A stretch of DNA of 64,000 nucleotides from Oceanicaulis sp. (lineage in GTDB: Bacteria > Pseudomonadota > Alphaproteobacteria > Caulobacterales > Maricaulaceae), in assembly GCA_040112665.1 (NCBI GenBank), contig CP157796.1, forward strand, positions 436,813 through 500,812. Direction: 5' to 3'. Below the pieces are notes generated by a model, which saw nothing but the letters and a program-made list of their open reading frames with translations, ran no database searches and was not told the origin of the DNA. This document shows, one piece after another, positions 38,067-45,906 of this stretch. A program made the translations under genes and the position numbers. Positions within the stretch are counted from its first letter, which is position 1. Every line of letters starts with the position of its first letter.

Positions 38067-38537
38067 ATGGCCGACCAGAGACCGAACGAGAACACCGACA
38101 AGCGCGGCAATGGCAACGGAAACGGCGACGGCCGCTTCACCTCCGCCGCCGAAGAGAACAAGTCCCTGCCCAATCTCGTCGAGGACGCGATCGGGCACGC
38201 CAGCGGGCTGATGCGCGAGGAAGTGCGCCTGGCCCGCACCGAGGTGATGGACGGGGTCCGCTCCATGCAGGGCGGCGCGATCAGCGTCGGCATCGCCGTG
38301 GCGATCCTGCTGCCTGCGATCACGCTGCTGCTTTACGCGGCGGCCTTCGGCATGGCGGCGGCGGGATGGGTTCCGGCCTGGGCCGGCGCGGCCATCGTCG
38401 GCGTGATCGCTGCGGTGATCGGCGCGATCCTGCTGATGACCGGCAAGTCCAAGATGGACCCCAAGAAGCTTTCCGCCCCCAAAGCGACCGCTGAAGCCGG
38501 CCGCACCGCCCGTTTCGCCAAGGAGCAAGCCCGATGA
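38067..38537 (+). CDS. Phage-holin-superfamily III (Actinobacterial holin-like) membrane protein
   Basis: 156 residues. After a polar Asn/Gly-rich N-terminus, SLPNLVEDAIGHASGLMREEVRLARTEVMDGVRSM (about 32-66) is an amphipathic helix, followed by two membrane segments (about 72-93 and 98-124). The layout fits the putative holin-superfamily III / DUF1469 group common in bacteria outside prophages; there is no lysis cassette here, so the holin name reflects the fold only. It starts 3 bp after the previous gene and overlaps the next one by 4 bp. Confidence 0.8.
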   Translation: MADQRPNENTDKRGNGNGNGDGRFTSAAEENKSLPNLVEDAIGHASGLMREEVRLARTEVMDGVRSMQGGAISVGIAVAILLPAITLLLYAAAFGMAAAGWVPAWAGAAIVGVIAAVIGAILLMTGKSKMDPKKLSAPKATAEAGRTARFAKEQAR

Positions 38538-39550
38538 GCGACGCTGATCAGATCGAAACCGAAGCGCGCCAGCATCGCCAGGCGCTGCGTGAAGACCTCG
38601 ACGCCATCTTCGACCGGCTTTCGCCCGGGCAGATGATCGACGAGTTCCTGTCCAGCACCGGCGGGGTGAACCGCTTCGCCTCGAGCCTGGGCGCCCAGGT
38701 GCGCGACAATCCGATGCCGGTGATCCTCACCGCGGCCGGGCTCGCCTGGCTGGCGGCCGGGTCGCGCGGCTCGGGCTCGGGCGGGGGAACCTCGCTGGAG
38801 ATGCACGCCGGCCCGGCCGCCGCAGGGGCGGGCTCGACCGGCCATGTCGAAGTCGACCCGGACGACTACGACGCGGACTTCCATCATCGCCGCGTGGAGA
38901 TCGCCGAGGCCGGCTGCGTGCGCCTCGAGACCGACACCGACGAGACCTATGAAGATCGCCTCGCCCAGGCCCGCGCCGAGGCGCTGGGCATCGACCGCGA
39001 CGAGGGCGAGGACGGCAAGGGGTTCCGCGACCGGGTGAACGAACAGGCCGCAATAACCCGCGACAAGGCGAAAGACGCCCGCCGGCGCATCGCCGACAAC
39101 GCGTCGAAAGCCCGGCGCGGCGTGTCCGGCGCAGCCGGCTCGGCCAAGCACGCGGTCCAGGGCGCGGCGGGATCGGCCAAGCACGGCGCTCAGAAAGCCG
39201 GCGCCGCCACGAAGGACGCGGCCCGGTCGGGCGCGAACTCGGTCGCCTCGCTGCACGAGAGCAACCCCGTGGCCACGGGCGCTGTCGCCCTGGCCGCAGG
39301 CGCGCTCATCGGCGCGCTTCTGCCGCTCACCCGGCAAGAGCACGACACCCTGGCCGAGCCCGCCGACAAGGCGAGCGAACAGGCCGCCAGGGCCGCCCAG
39401 AAAGCGGCCCAGACCGCGCGGGACACCCGCGAAGAGGTCGAGGCGCGCCGCAGCGAGGGTAACGGCTCGGCCTCGAGCGGGAACGGCAGCGCAGGCGACA
39501 ACCCGCCGCCGGCCGAACGCACCGCGCCGCCGCCCCCGGCGACGCACTAG
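38534..39550 (+). CDS. DUF3618 domain-containing membrane-associated protein
   Basis: 338 residues. The DUF3618 motif sits at the N-terminus: EARQHRQALREDLDAIFDRLSPGQMIDEFLS (about 10-40), followed by NPMPVILTAAGLAWLAAGS (about 58-76) as the first membrane segment. The middle (about 150-230) is a basic Ala/Lys helix with repeats such as AAGSAKHAVQGAAGSAKHGAQKAG. NPVATGAVALAAGALIGALLP is a second membrane segment. The tail is Ala/Glu/Pro-rich. It ends the membrane trio and is followed 21 bp later by Ku, so end-joining genes may share its transcript. Confidence 0.82.
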   Translation: MSDADQIETEARQHRQALREDLDAIFDRLSPGQMIDEFLSSTGGVNRFASSLGAQVRDNPMPVILTAAGLAWLAAGSRGSGSGGGTSLEMHAGPAAAGAGSTGHVEVDPDDYDADFHHRRVEIAEAGCVRLETDTDETYEDRLAQARAEALGIDRDEGEDGKGFRDRVNEQAAITRDKAKDARRRIADNASKARRGVSGAAGSAKHAVQGAAGSAKHGAQKAGAATKDAARSGANSVASLHESNPVATGAVALAAGALIGALLPLTRQEHDTLAEPADKASEQAARAAQKAAQTARDTREEVEARRSEGNGSASSGNGSAGDNPPPAERTAPPPPATH

Positions 39551-39571
39551 AGGCTGTCGGAGGATCGACCC

Positions 39572-40486
39572 TTGGCCGCACCGCGCACCTTCTGGACCGG
39601 ATATCTGCGCCTGTCGCTGGTCTCGATCGACGTGGCGCTCTACTCGGCGACCAACACCGCCGGGCGGATCAGCCTGCGTCAGATCCACAAGCCCAGCGGC
39701 AAGCGCATCCGGTACAAGAAGGTGCCCGAAGGCTCCGACGAAGAGGCCGATCCCGACGACATCGTCAAAGGCTACGAGGCGAGGAAGGGCAGCTTCGTCG
39801 TCCTCGAGCCCGACGAGCTCGACCAGATCAAGCTCGAAACGAAAGACGCGATCCGGATCGTCAGCTTCGTCGACCAGACCGAGATCGATCCGCGCTTTTT
39901 CGAAAAACCCTACTATGTCGCCCCGCGCGGCGGCTCGTCCGCGGAGGGCTTCGTGGTGATCCGCGAAGCCCTGCGGCGGCACAAGAAGACCGCGATCGGC
40001 CAGATGGTGATGCGCGGGCGCGAGAACCTCGTCGCCATCCGCCCCTGCGGCAAGGGGCTGCTTCTGGAGACCCTGCGCTACGCCGACGAGGTGCGGAAAT
40101 CCGAAGCCGTCTTCGAGGACATCGCCGAGCCCGATCTAGACGAGGAGATGATGGAACTCGCCGAATCGCTCATCGAGAAGAAGTCCGAACCCTTCGAGCC
40201 GGAAAAGTTCGAGGACAAGTACGAGACCGCCCTGCGCGAACTGATCGAGGAAAAGGCCGAGGGCGAAGAGATCGTCTCGGCCGGCGAGGACAAGCCCAAG
40301 GGCGGCCAGGTCATCGACCTCATGGAAGCGCTGAAGAAGTCCGTCGCCGAGGAGAAGGCGGGCGGATCGTCAGCGAAGTCGGGCGGTTCGAAACGATCGG
40401 CCGCATCGAAATCGAAAAGCGCCTCGACAAAAAAGAGCAGCGGGTCGTCGTCCTCCAGCAGCTCCCGGAAGAAGAAGGCGGGGTAG
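39572..40486 (+). CDS. ku: Ku protein, non-homologous end joining
   Basis: 304 residues starting at TTG (39572), supported by GGAGG eight bases upstream. The bacterial Ku core covers about residues 3-255: FWTGYLRLSLVSIDVALYSA at the start, GYEARKGSFVVLEPDELDQI, and RGRENLVAIRPCGKGLLLETLRYADEVR. The C-terminus (about 262-304) is a Ser/Lys-rich basic tail, typical of Ku that binds DNA ends. Ku homodimers ring broken ends and recruit LigD. The LigD genes lie 0.7 kb downstream on the same strand, with hicAB in between. Confidence 0.95.
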   Translation: MAAPRTFWTGYLRLSLVSIDVALYSATNTAGRISLRQIHKPSGKRIRYKKVPEGSDEEADPDDIVKGYEARKGSFVVLEPDELDQIKLETKDAIRIVSFVDQTEIDPRFFEKPYYVAPRGGSSAEGFVVIREALRRHKKTAIGQMVMRGRENLVAIRPCGKGLLLETLRYADEVRKSEAVFEDIAEPDLDEEMMELAESLIEKKSEPFEPEKFEDKYETALRELIEEKAEGEEIVSAGEDKPKGGQVIDLMEALKKSVAEEKAGGSSAKSGGSKRSAASKSKSASTKKSSGSSSSSSSRKKKAG

Positions 40487-40493
40487 GGCCGGC

Positions 40494-40528
40494 TTGCATC
40501 TCGCCCGAAAGGCGCATATAAATGCGCC
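40494..40528 (+). promoter_or_regulatory. hicAB promoter with overlapping palindromic operator
   Basis: TTGCAT (40494-40499) and TATAAA (40517-40522) are separated by exactly 17 bp, the best sigma-70-type promoter I found in the window. A perfect inverted repeat, GGCGCAT (40511-40517) and ATGCGCC (40522-40528) with a 4-nt spacer, covers the -10 element and lies 12 bp upstream of the hicA start. This is the expected layout for autorepression by the HicB antitoxin, which carries a DNA-binding C-terminus. Confidence 0.75.
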
Positions 40529-40540
40529 CATAGGGGCGAT

Positions 40541-40729
40541 ATGGAATTCGAGCGCGACAGCCGGAAGATCGCACGGCTTCTGGAACGCGACGGTTTCGAA
40601 CGGATCGGCGCGAAGGGCTCGCACGTGAAATTCCGCAAGGCCGAGCGCACGGTGATCCTGCCCCATCCGAAAAAGGACCTGCCGCTCGGAACCGTCCGGG
40701 CGATCTACCGGCAGGCCGGCTGGCTGTGA
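40541..40729 (+). CDS. hicA: HicA mRNA-interferase toxin
   Basis: 62 residues with the double-stranded-RNA-binding-like HicA fold: RKIARLLERDGFERIGAKGSHVKFRK, with the catalytic His28 in G-S-H, then TVILPHPKKDLPLGTVRAIYRQAGW. HicA cleaves translated mRNAs unless bound by HicB. The active-site His is intact, so the toxin should be functional. Gene order toxin-first with the antitoxin directly behind is normal for hicAB. A GGGGCG stretch serves as ribosome-binding site. The pair lies between ku and ligD and has its own promoter. Confidence 0.92.
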   Translation: MEFERDSRKIARLLERDGFERIGAKGSHVKFRKAERTVILPHPKKDLPLGTVRAIYRQAGWL

Positions 40730-40740
40730 GGGAGCGCGGC

Positions 40741-41133
40741 ATGCGTCACTATATCGGCGTGGTTCACAAGGACCCCGACAGCGCGTTCGGCATCCATTTC
40801 CCTGACGTGCCGGGCTGTTTTTCCGCCGCCGACACGCTGGACGCCTTGCCCGCCGCCGCGAGCGAGGCGCTGGCGCTTCACCTGGAAGATCAGACCCCGC
40901 CCGAACCGCGCCCGATCGAAGCGCTGCGCGCGGATCCCGGCGTTCAGGCCGACATCGCCGAAGGCGCGTTTCTGCTGGCGGTGCCGCTGGTCCGGCTCAC
41001 GGGCCGCACGGTGAAGGCCAATCTGACCATGGACGCAGGCCTTCTTCAGGCCATCGACGCAGCGGCCAGGGCGCGCGGCATGACCCGCTCCGCCTTCATC
41101 GCGGACGCGGCGCGGCGCGAACTCGTCGAGTAA
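40741..41133 (+). CDS. hicB: HicB antitoxin
   Basis: 130 residues from ATG 40741, preceded by GGGAG; a GTG at 40726 overlapping the hicA stop is an alternative. The N-terminal partial RNase-H-like HicB domain (YIGVVHKDPDSAFGIHFPDVPGCFSAADTLDA, about 4-36) is followed by a C-terminal ribbon-helix-helix (VKANLTMDAGLLQAIDAAARARGMTRSAFIADAARREL). It blocks HicA and should repress the operon via the palindrome at 40511-40528. Confidence 0.92.
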   Translation: MRHYIGVVHKDPDSAFGIHFPDVPGCFSAADTLDALPAAASEALALHLEDQTPPEPRPIEALRADPGVQADIAEGAFLLAVPLVRLTGRTVKANLTMDAGLLQAIDAAARARGMTRSAFIADAARRELVE

Positions 41134-41179
41134 GCCCGCCCCCCGGGAACCTCCGCCCCGCCCCGCTCGTAAATGGGCC

Positions 41180-42760
41180 ATGGCGAGCCCCGATCCTCTG
41201 AGAATCTATCGCGAAAAGCGCGATTTCGACGTCACGCCCGAACCGGCCGGCGACGAGACGCTGGTCGACGGCGGGCGGCGCTTCTGCGTACAGAAGCATG
41301 CGGCCACGCGCCTTCACTATGATTTCCGCATCGAGATGGACGGGGTGCTGAAAAGCTGGGCGGTCACCAAGGGGCCGAGCTTCGACCCCGGCGAGAAGCG
41401 GCTGGCCGTGCGCACTGAAGACCACCCCGTCAGCTACGGCGATTTCGAAGGCACGATCCCGAAGCACGAATACGGCGGCGGCACGGTCATGCTCTGGGAC
41501 GAGGGCCGGTGGTCGCCCACCAAGGACGATCCCCAGACGGCGCTGGAGACCGGCGAGCTGACCTTCACCCTTCACGGCGATCGGCTGAAGGGCGAATGGG
41601 CGCTCGTCCGGCTGAAGAACAAGAAGAACGAAAAGCGCGAGAACTGGCTGCTCATCAAGAAGCGCGACGCGGCCGCCGAGGACGGCGAGGAGCCCACCGA
41701 AACCTACACACGAAGCGTCAAGACGGGCCGGACCATGAGCCAGATCGAAGAGGGCGAAAAGCCGAACACGAAGAAGGCCGCGTCGAAATCGAAGGGCGGA
41801 CGGCCGCCGAAATTCGAATCGCCCGTCCTGTGCAAGCTCGTCGACGAGGTCCCTTCCGGGGAGGGCTGGATCCACGAGATGAAATATGACGGCTACCGCC
41901 TGATCGCGGCGGTGGGCGGGGGAAAGTCGCGGCTGTTCACCCGCAACGAGAAGGACTGGACGGAGAAGTTCTCCGGCCTCGCAGACGCGCTTGAACAGAT
42001 CGATTGCTCGAGCGCGCTGATCGACGGGGAGGCCGCCGTGCTTGACGAGGACGGCCTCACCGATTTCTCCGCGCTTCAGAACGCCTTCAAGGGAGACGAT
42101 CGCGCCGAGATCGCGCTGTTCTGCTTTGATCTTCTGAAGCTCGACGGCGAGGATTTGAGAAACACGCCCCTGGTCGAGCGCAAGAAAAAGCTCGCCCAGC
42201 TCCTGAACGGCGCTCCGGACGCGCTGCGCTACGCCGATCACGTCTCCGAGGACGGCGACAAGGTGTTCGAGCGCGCCTGCGAGGCGGGCGCTGAAGGCGT
42301 GATCAGCAAGAAGGCCGACAGCACCTACAAGGCCGGCCGTGACGGGCGCTGGCGCAAGATCAAATGCGATCTGCGCGACGACGCGGTGATCGTCGGCTGG
42401 AGCCCGTCGGACAAGAAAGACCGCCCCTTCGCCTCGCTGATCTTGGCCACCTGCGAAGACGGCGACTGGGTCTATCGCGGCCGGGTCGGCACCGGCTTCG
42501 ACGCGGAGACCCGCGAGGCGCTGATAGACGCGATGAAGAAGATCGAGCGCAAGACCAGCCCGCTCGACGCGGTCCCGTCATCGGTGGAGAAAGACGCGCA
42601 CTGGGTCACCCCGAAGCTCGTCGCGGTCATCCGCTACACTGAGCGCACCGGCGACGGCGCCTACCGCCATCCCGCCTTTCTGGGCCTCAGAGAGGACCTG
42701 CCCGCCGAGGAGATCAGCGCCGAGCCGATCGAGACGGCGAGGAAGACCAAAAAGTCATGA
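41180..42760 (+). CDS. ligD: LigD-type ATP-dependent DNA ligase with 3'-phosphoesterase domain
   Basis: 526 residues. Residues ~15-180 form the phosphoesterase (PE) domain with FCVQKHAATRLHYDFRIE and its metal-binding His/Asp, and GTIPKHEYGGGTVMLWDEG. A Lys-rich linker leads to the adenylation domain, with the nucleotide-binding Lys235 in K-Y-D-G-Y-R (motif I), DGEAAVLDEDG (motif III), EGVISKK (motif IV) and the OB-fold from ~390. It processes and seals Ku-bound DNA ends. Most LigD proteins also carry the polymerase domain on the same chain; here it is a separate overlapping gene (ATGA). Domain order PE-ligase matches Pseudomonas-type LigD. Confidence 0.94.
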   Translation: MASPDPLRIYREKRDFDVTPEPAGDETLVDGGRRFCVQKHAATRLHYDFRIEMDGVLKSWAVTKGPSFDPGEKRLAVRTEDHPVSYGDFEGTIPKHEYGGGTVMLWDEGRWSPTKDDPQTALETGELTFTLHGDRLKGEWALVRLKNKKNEKRENWLLIKKRDAAAEDGEEPTETYTRSVKTGRTMSQIEEGEKPNTKKAASKSKGGRPPKFESPVLCKLVDEVPSGEGWIHEMKYDGYRLIAAVGGGKSRLFTRNEKDWTEKFSGLADALEQIDCSSALIDGEAAVLDEDGLTDFSALQNAFKGDDRAEIALFCFDLLKLDGEDLRNTPLVERKKKLAQLLNGAPDALRYADHVSEDGDKVFERACEAGAEGVISKKADSTYKAGRDGRWRKIKCDLRDDAVIVGWSPSDKKDRPFASLILATCEDGDWVYRGRVGTGFDAETREALIDAMKKIERKTSPLDAVPSSVEKDAHWVTPKLVAVIRYTERTGDGAYRHPAFLGLREDLPAEEISAEPIETARKTKKS

Positions 42761-43644
42761 CCGAACTCAGCCATCCCGACCGCGTCTATTTCCCCGGCGC
42801 CGAGATCACCAAGGCGGACTACGCCGACTATCTCGAAACCGTATGCGAGACGATGCTGCCCTATGTGGCCGAGCGCCCGCTCTCGCTGGTGCGGTGCCCC
42901 GGCGGGGTGGAGAAGGCCTGCTTTTTTCAGAAGCACCACATGAAGGGCATGCCCGAGGGCTTCAAACCGGTGAAGATCGAGGAGAAGTCCGGCGACAAGG
43001 AGCCCTACGTCTATATCGACGATCTGGAAGGCCTGCGCGGCTGCGCCCAGTTCGGCGCGCTGGAGCTGCACCCCTGGGGCGCGCGCATCGGCGATATCGA
43101 GCATCCCGAACGGATCATCTTCGACCTCGATCCTGACGAAGGGCTCGATTTTTCCGACGTGAAGGCCGCCGCGAACGACATAAAGGATCTGCTCGAAAGC
43201 GCCGGGCTCGCCGCCTTCCCGATGCTGACCGGCGGCAAGGGCGTTCATGTGATCGCGCCGCTGAAACCAAAGGCGGACTGGGACGGGGTGAAGACGTTCT
43301 GCCGCGGGCTCGCCCGCGCGCTCGCCGACAATCAGCCTGATCGCTATGTCGCGGAGATGAGCAAGGCCAAGCGCAAGGGCCGGGTGTTCATCGACTGGCT
43401 GAGGAACCAGCGCGGCCAGACCTCCGTGGCGCCCTTCTCTGTCCGCGCGCGCAAGGGCGCGCCGGTCGCGGCGCCGATCACCTGGGACGAGCTGTCGGAT
43501 GCGAAGTCCGGCGCGGAATACGACATCAGGACCCTGCCCCGCCGGCTCGCCGCGCAGAAATCAGACCCCTGGGCGCGCTATGAGGCGGCTGCGGAAACCC
43601 TCAGCGACGGCGCGATCGACTGGGCGGCGAAGGCGGGCGGCTGA
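42757..43644 (+). CDS. LigD polymerase (primase-like) domain protein
   Basis: 295 residues, a stand-alone archaeo-eukaryotic primase-fold polymerase of the LigD-Pol type. Motifs: LSHPDRVYFPGAEITKADYADYL at the start, FFQKHHMKGMPEGF, the catalytic Asp pair in IIFDLDPDEGL (about residue 126), LTGGKGVHVIAPL, and DWLRNQRGQTSVAPFSVRARKGAPVAAPITWDEL near the end. It fills gaps with ribo- or deoxyribonucleotides during end joining. Coupled to the ligase gene by a 4-bp overlap, so the split has kept equal expression. Confidence 0.93.
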   Translation: MTELSHPDRVYFPGAEITKADYADYLETVCETMLPYVAERPLSLVRCPGGVEKACFFQKHHMKGMPEGFKPVKIEEKSGDKEPYVYIDDLEGLRGCAQFGALELHPWGARIGDIEHPERIIFDLDPDEGLDFSDVKAAANDIKDLLESAGLAAFPMLTGGKGVHVIAPLKPKADWDGVKTFCRGLARALADNQPDRYVAEMSKAKRKGRVFIDWLRNQRGQTSVAPFSVRARKGAPVAAPITWDELSDAKSGAEYDIRTLPRRLAAQKSDPWARYEAAAETLSDGAIDWAAKAGG

Positions 43645-43650
43645 GGGAGG

Positions 43651-44307
43651 TTAGGCGTTCGCGGGCGGTTCGACGTTAAGCGCCTGGGCGACGAGTACGG
43701 CCTGGGTGCGGTTGATCACGTCGAGCTTTCTGAAGATCGCGGTGACATGGGCCTTCACCGTGGCTTCGGTGATCTGCATGTCCCAGGCGATCTGCTTGTT
43801 GAGCCGGCCCGCAGCCAGGCCCTGAAGCACGCGCATCTGGGCGGGGGTGAGATCGTTGAGCCGCGCGGCCTGATCGGCGGCTTCGGCGGCGGCCGGATCG
43901 CCGCTTTCGTCCGGCGCCCATTCCTCGCCCGCCAGCACCGCGCCCAGCGCTTCGCACAGCGTGTCCATGCCCGCGGTCTTCGGGATGAAGCCCGCCGCGC
44001 CGAACTCCAGCGCGCGGCTGGCCACGCCGGGCGCCTGGCTGGCGCTGATCACCACCACCGGCACAAGCGGAAAGGCCCGCCTGAGCTCGGCGAGCCCGAC
44101 AAAGCCCGAGCTGTCGTCCATATGAAGGTCAAGGCAGACCAGCTCCGCACCGGCCTCCTCCAGCGCGGCGCGCGCACCGGCGAGCGAGCCGGTCTCCACG
44201 ACCACCCGCCCCTTCGCGACCTTGGCGATCGCTGCGCCCAGCGCGGCCCTGAACAGCGGATGGTCGTCGGCGAGGACGATGCGTGAGGCGCCGGCGGTCT
44301 CGGTCAA
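43651..44307 (-). CDS. NarL/LuxR-family response regulator
   Basis: 218 residues. The receiver domain (about 9-128) has the acid pair in LADDHPLF, phospho-acceptor Asp60 in LVCLDLHMDD, VVVISAS, and the conserved Lys in FIPKTA. A LuxR-type helix-turn-helix closes the protein (LTPAQMRVLQGLAAGRLNKQIAWDMQITEATVKAHVTAIFRKLDV, about 153-197). No histidine kinase lies in the window. It is divergent from the DcaP-like porin and acs; related regulators control acetate or alcohol metabolism genes in Pseudomonas, so control of that unit is likely but inferred. Confidence 0.9.
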   Translation of the reverse strand: MTETAGASRIVLADDHPLFRAALGAAIAKVAKGRVVVETGSLAGARAALEEAGAELVCLDLHMDDSSGFVGLAELRRAFPLVPVVVISASQAPGVASRALEFGAAGFIPKTAGMDTLCEALGAVLAGEEWAPDESGDPAAAEAADQAARLNDLTPAQMRVLQGLAAGRLNKQIAWDMQITEATVKAHVTAIFRKLDVINRTQAVLVAQALNVEPPANA

Positions 44308-44521
44308 GCGCAGCTCCGGTCAGCTTGAGGTCCAGACCCTAAGCGCCCCGCAACGCCCTGTCGTCTCACCAAAAAGTCGCATGCCGAAAGCCCTCTCTTT
44401 CGACCAAGGGCGAATATCGCCGCCCCCTCCCCCGCCCCGATACTGCACGCAATCGCCGAAAAACCGGCGCGCCGGAGACGGGCAGACCCGCCCGGCGACA
44501 TGCATCCGGGAAGGAAACCGC

Positions 44522-45877
44522 ATGACCGGACCGATGAAGACCCTGCTCGCCGCCGGCGCGTCCCTGCTGGCGCTCACCAGCGCGGCGGCCGCCGACAATG
44601 ACGGCTCGGCCAGCGACGTCGACATGCTCGCCGCGCGCCTGGCCGAGCTCGAAGCCATGGTGGCGAGCCTGAGGACGGAGCTGGACGCCGCACGCAGCCA
44701 GGGCGAAGCCGCCGAAGACCGGATCGTCCGGCTCGAACAGGCCGATCCCGCGCCTGCCGTCACCGCCGCGGCGAGCCCGCAGGGCAACGGCTTCATGGCA
44801 GGAAACACGCGCGTCACCTATGGCGGCTTCATCGACGTGGACGCGCATGTCACCGACCTGTCCGATGGCGATTTCGCGCCGACTTCGATCGCGCGGGACT
44901 TCTACATTCCCGGCGCGACGCCGGTGGGCGGAACCGGCGATTCAGAGCCCGACACGGACTTCACCGCGCAGGCCAGCCGCTTCTTCTTCGCCACCGAGAC
45001 CCCGACCGATTTCGGCCCGATCACCAGCCGGCTCGAATTCGACTTCCTGGGCTCGCCCGGCGGGGACGAGCGGGTGTCGAACTCGTATAACCCGCGCATG
45101 CGGGTGGCCTGGGCGCAGCTTGGAAACTGGCGCGCCGGCCAGGACTGGTCGACCTTCCAGAACACCGCCGCCATCCCCGAAAGCGCGAGCTTCCTGGCCG
45201 CGTCCGACGGCATGGTCTTCGTGCGCCAGGCGCAGATCCGCTACACGGCGGGCAATTTCCAGTTCGCGCTGGAAAACGGCGACACCACGGTCACGCCCTT
45301 CGGCGGCGGGGCGCGGATCGATGCGGGCGACGGCGCCCTGCCTGATCTCGTCGCGCGCTACAACGTCACCGGCGAGGGCCGCAATATCGCGCTGAGCGCC
45401 ATCGCGCGCCGGCTGAGCGCGGAGACCGGAGGGATCGACGGCGACGCCTTCGGCTGGGGGCTGTCGGTGCAGGGCCGCCAGGCGCTGGGAGACAGCACGG
45501 AAGTCCGCTTCTCGCTGACCGGCGGGGAGGGCGTGGGCCGGTATATCGGCCTCAACGCGATCAACGGCGCGGTGGCCACTGCGACGGGCGAACTCGAACC
45601 CGTCCCGGTGATCGGCGGGCTTTTCGCCGTGCGTCAGGAGATCGGCGGCGGTCGCCGGATCAATCTGGGCCTCTCCGCCCTCTCTGCCGACAACGACGTC
45701 GCCCTGACGGGCCTTGGCGCGACCAAGCAGGTCCGCTCGGCCTTCGGCGCGCTGATGATCCCGGTCGGACCGGGCGTCACCCTGGGCGCGGAGCTGATGG
45801 TCGGCGAGCGCGAGCTTGAAAGCGGCGCGTCCGGCACGATCACCCGCGCCACCCTGTCGACCAAATACGCCTTCTGA
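44522..45877 (+). CDS. DcaP-family trimeric outer-membrane porin
   Basis: 451 residues with a signal peptide (about 1-24, Ala-Ala-Ala-Asp). A coiled-coil segment (about 30-70, [38 protein letters not shown]) sits in the periplasm, then a barrel from ~95 to the terminal strand [44 protein letters not shown] and the motif [16 protein letters not shown] match the DcaP family, which takes up negatively charged small molecules such as dicarboxylates. ATG 44522 has AAGGAA six bases upstream. It is followed 29 bp later by acs, so uptake of acetate or other short acids is a reasonable guess. Confidence 0.87.
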   Translation: MTGPMKTLLAAGASLLALTSAAAADNDGSASDVDMLAARLAELEAMVASLRTELDAARSQGEAAEDRIVRLEQADPAPAVTAAASPQGNGFMAGNTRVTYGGFIDVDAHVTDLSDGDFAPTSIARDFYIPGATPVGGTGDSEPDTDFTAQASRFFFATETPTDFGPITSRLEFDFLGSPGGDERVSNSYNPRMRVAWAQLGNWRAGQDWSTFQNTAAIPESASFLAASDGMVFVRQAQIRYTAGNFQFALENGDTTVTPFGGGARIDAGDGALPDLVARYNVTGEGRNIALSAIARRLSAETGGIDGDAFGWGLSVQGRQALGDSTEVRFSLTGGEGVGRYIGLNAINGAVATATGELEPVPVIGGLFAVRQEIGGGRRINLGLSALSADNDVALTGLGATKQVRSAFGALMIPVGPGVTLGAELMVGERELESGASGTITRATLSTKYAF

Positions 45878-45906
45878 TCAAACGCCACCCGGCAAGGAGA
45901 CTTCCC

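Noticed and set aside
38067..38537. Prophage remnant suggested by the holin-like gene
   Set aside because: No lysin, integrase, structural genes or att-like repeats nearby; the holin-III fold is common in chromosomal stress loci.
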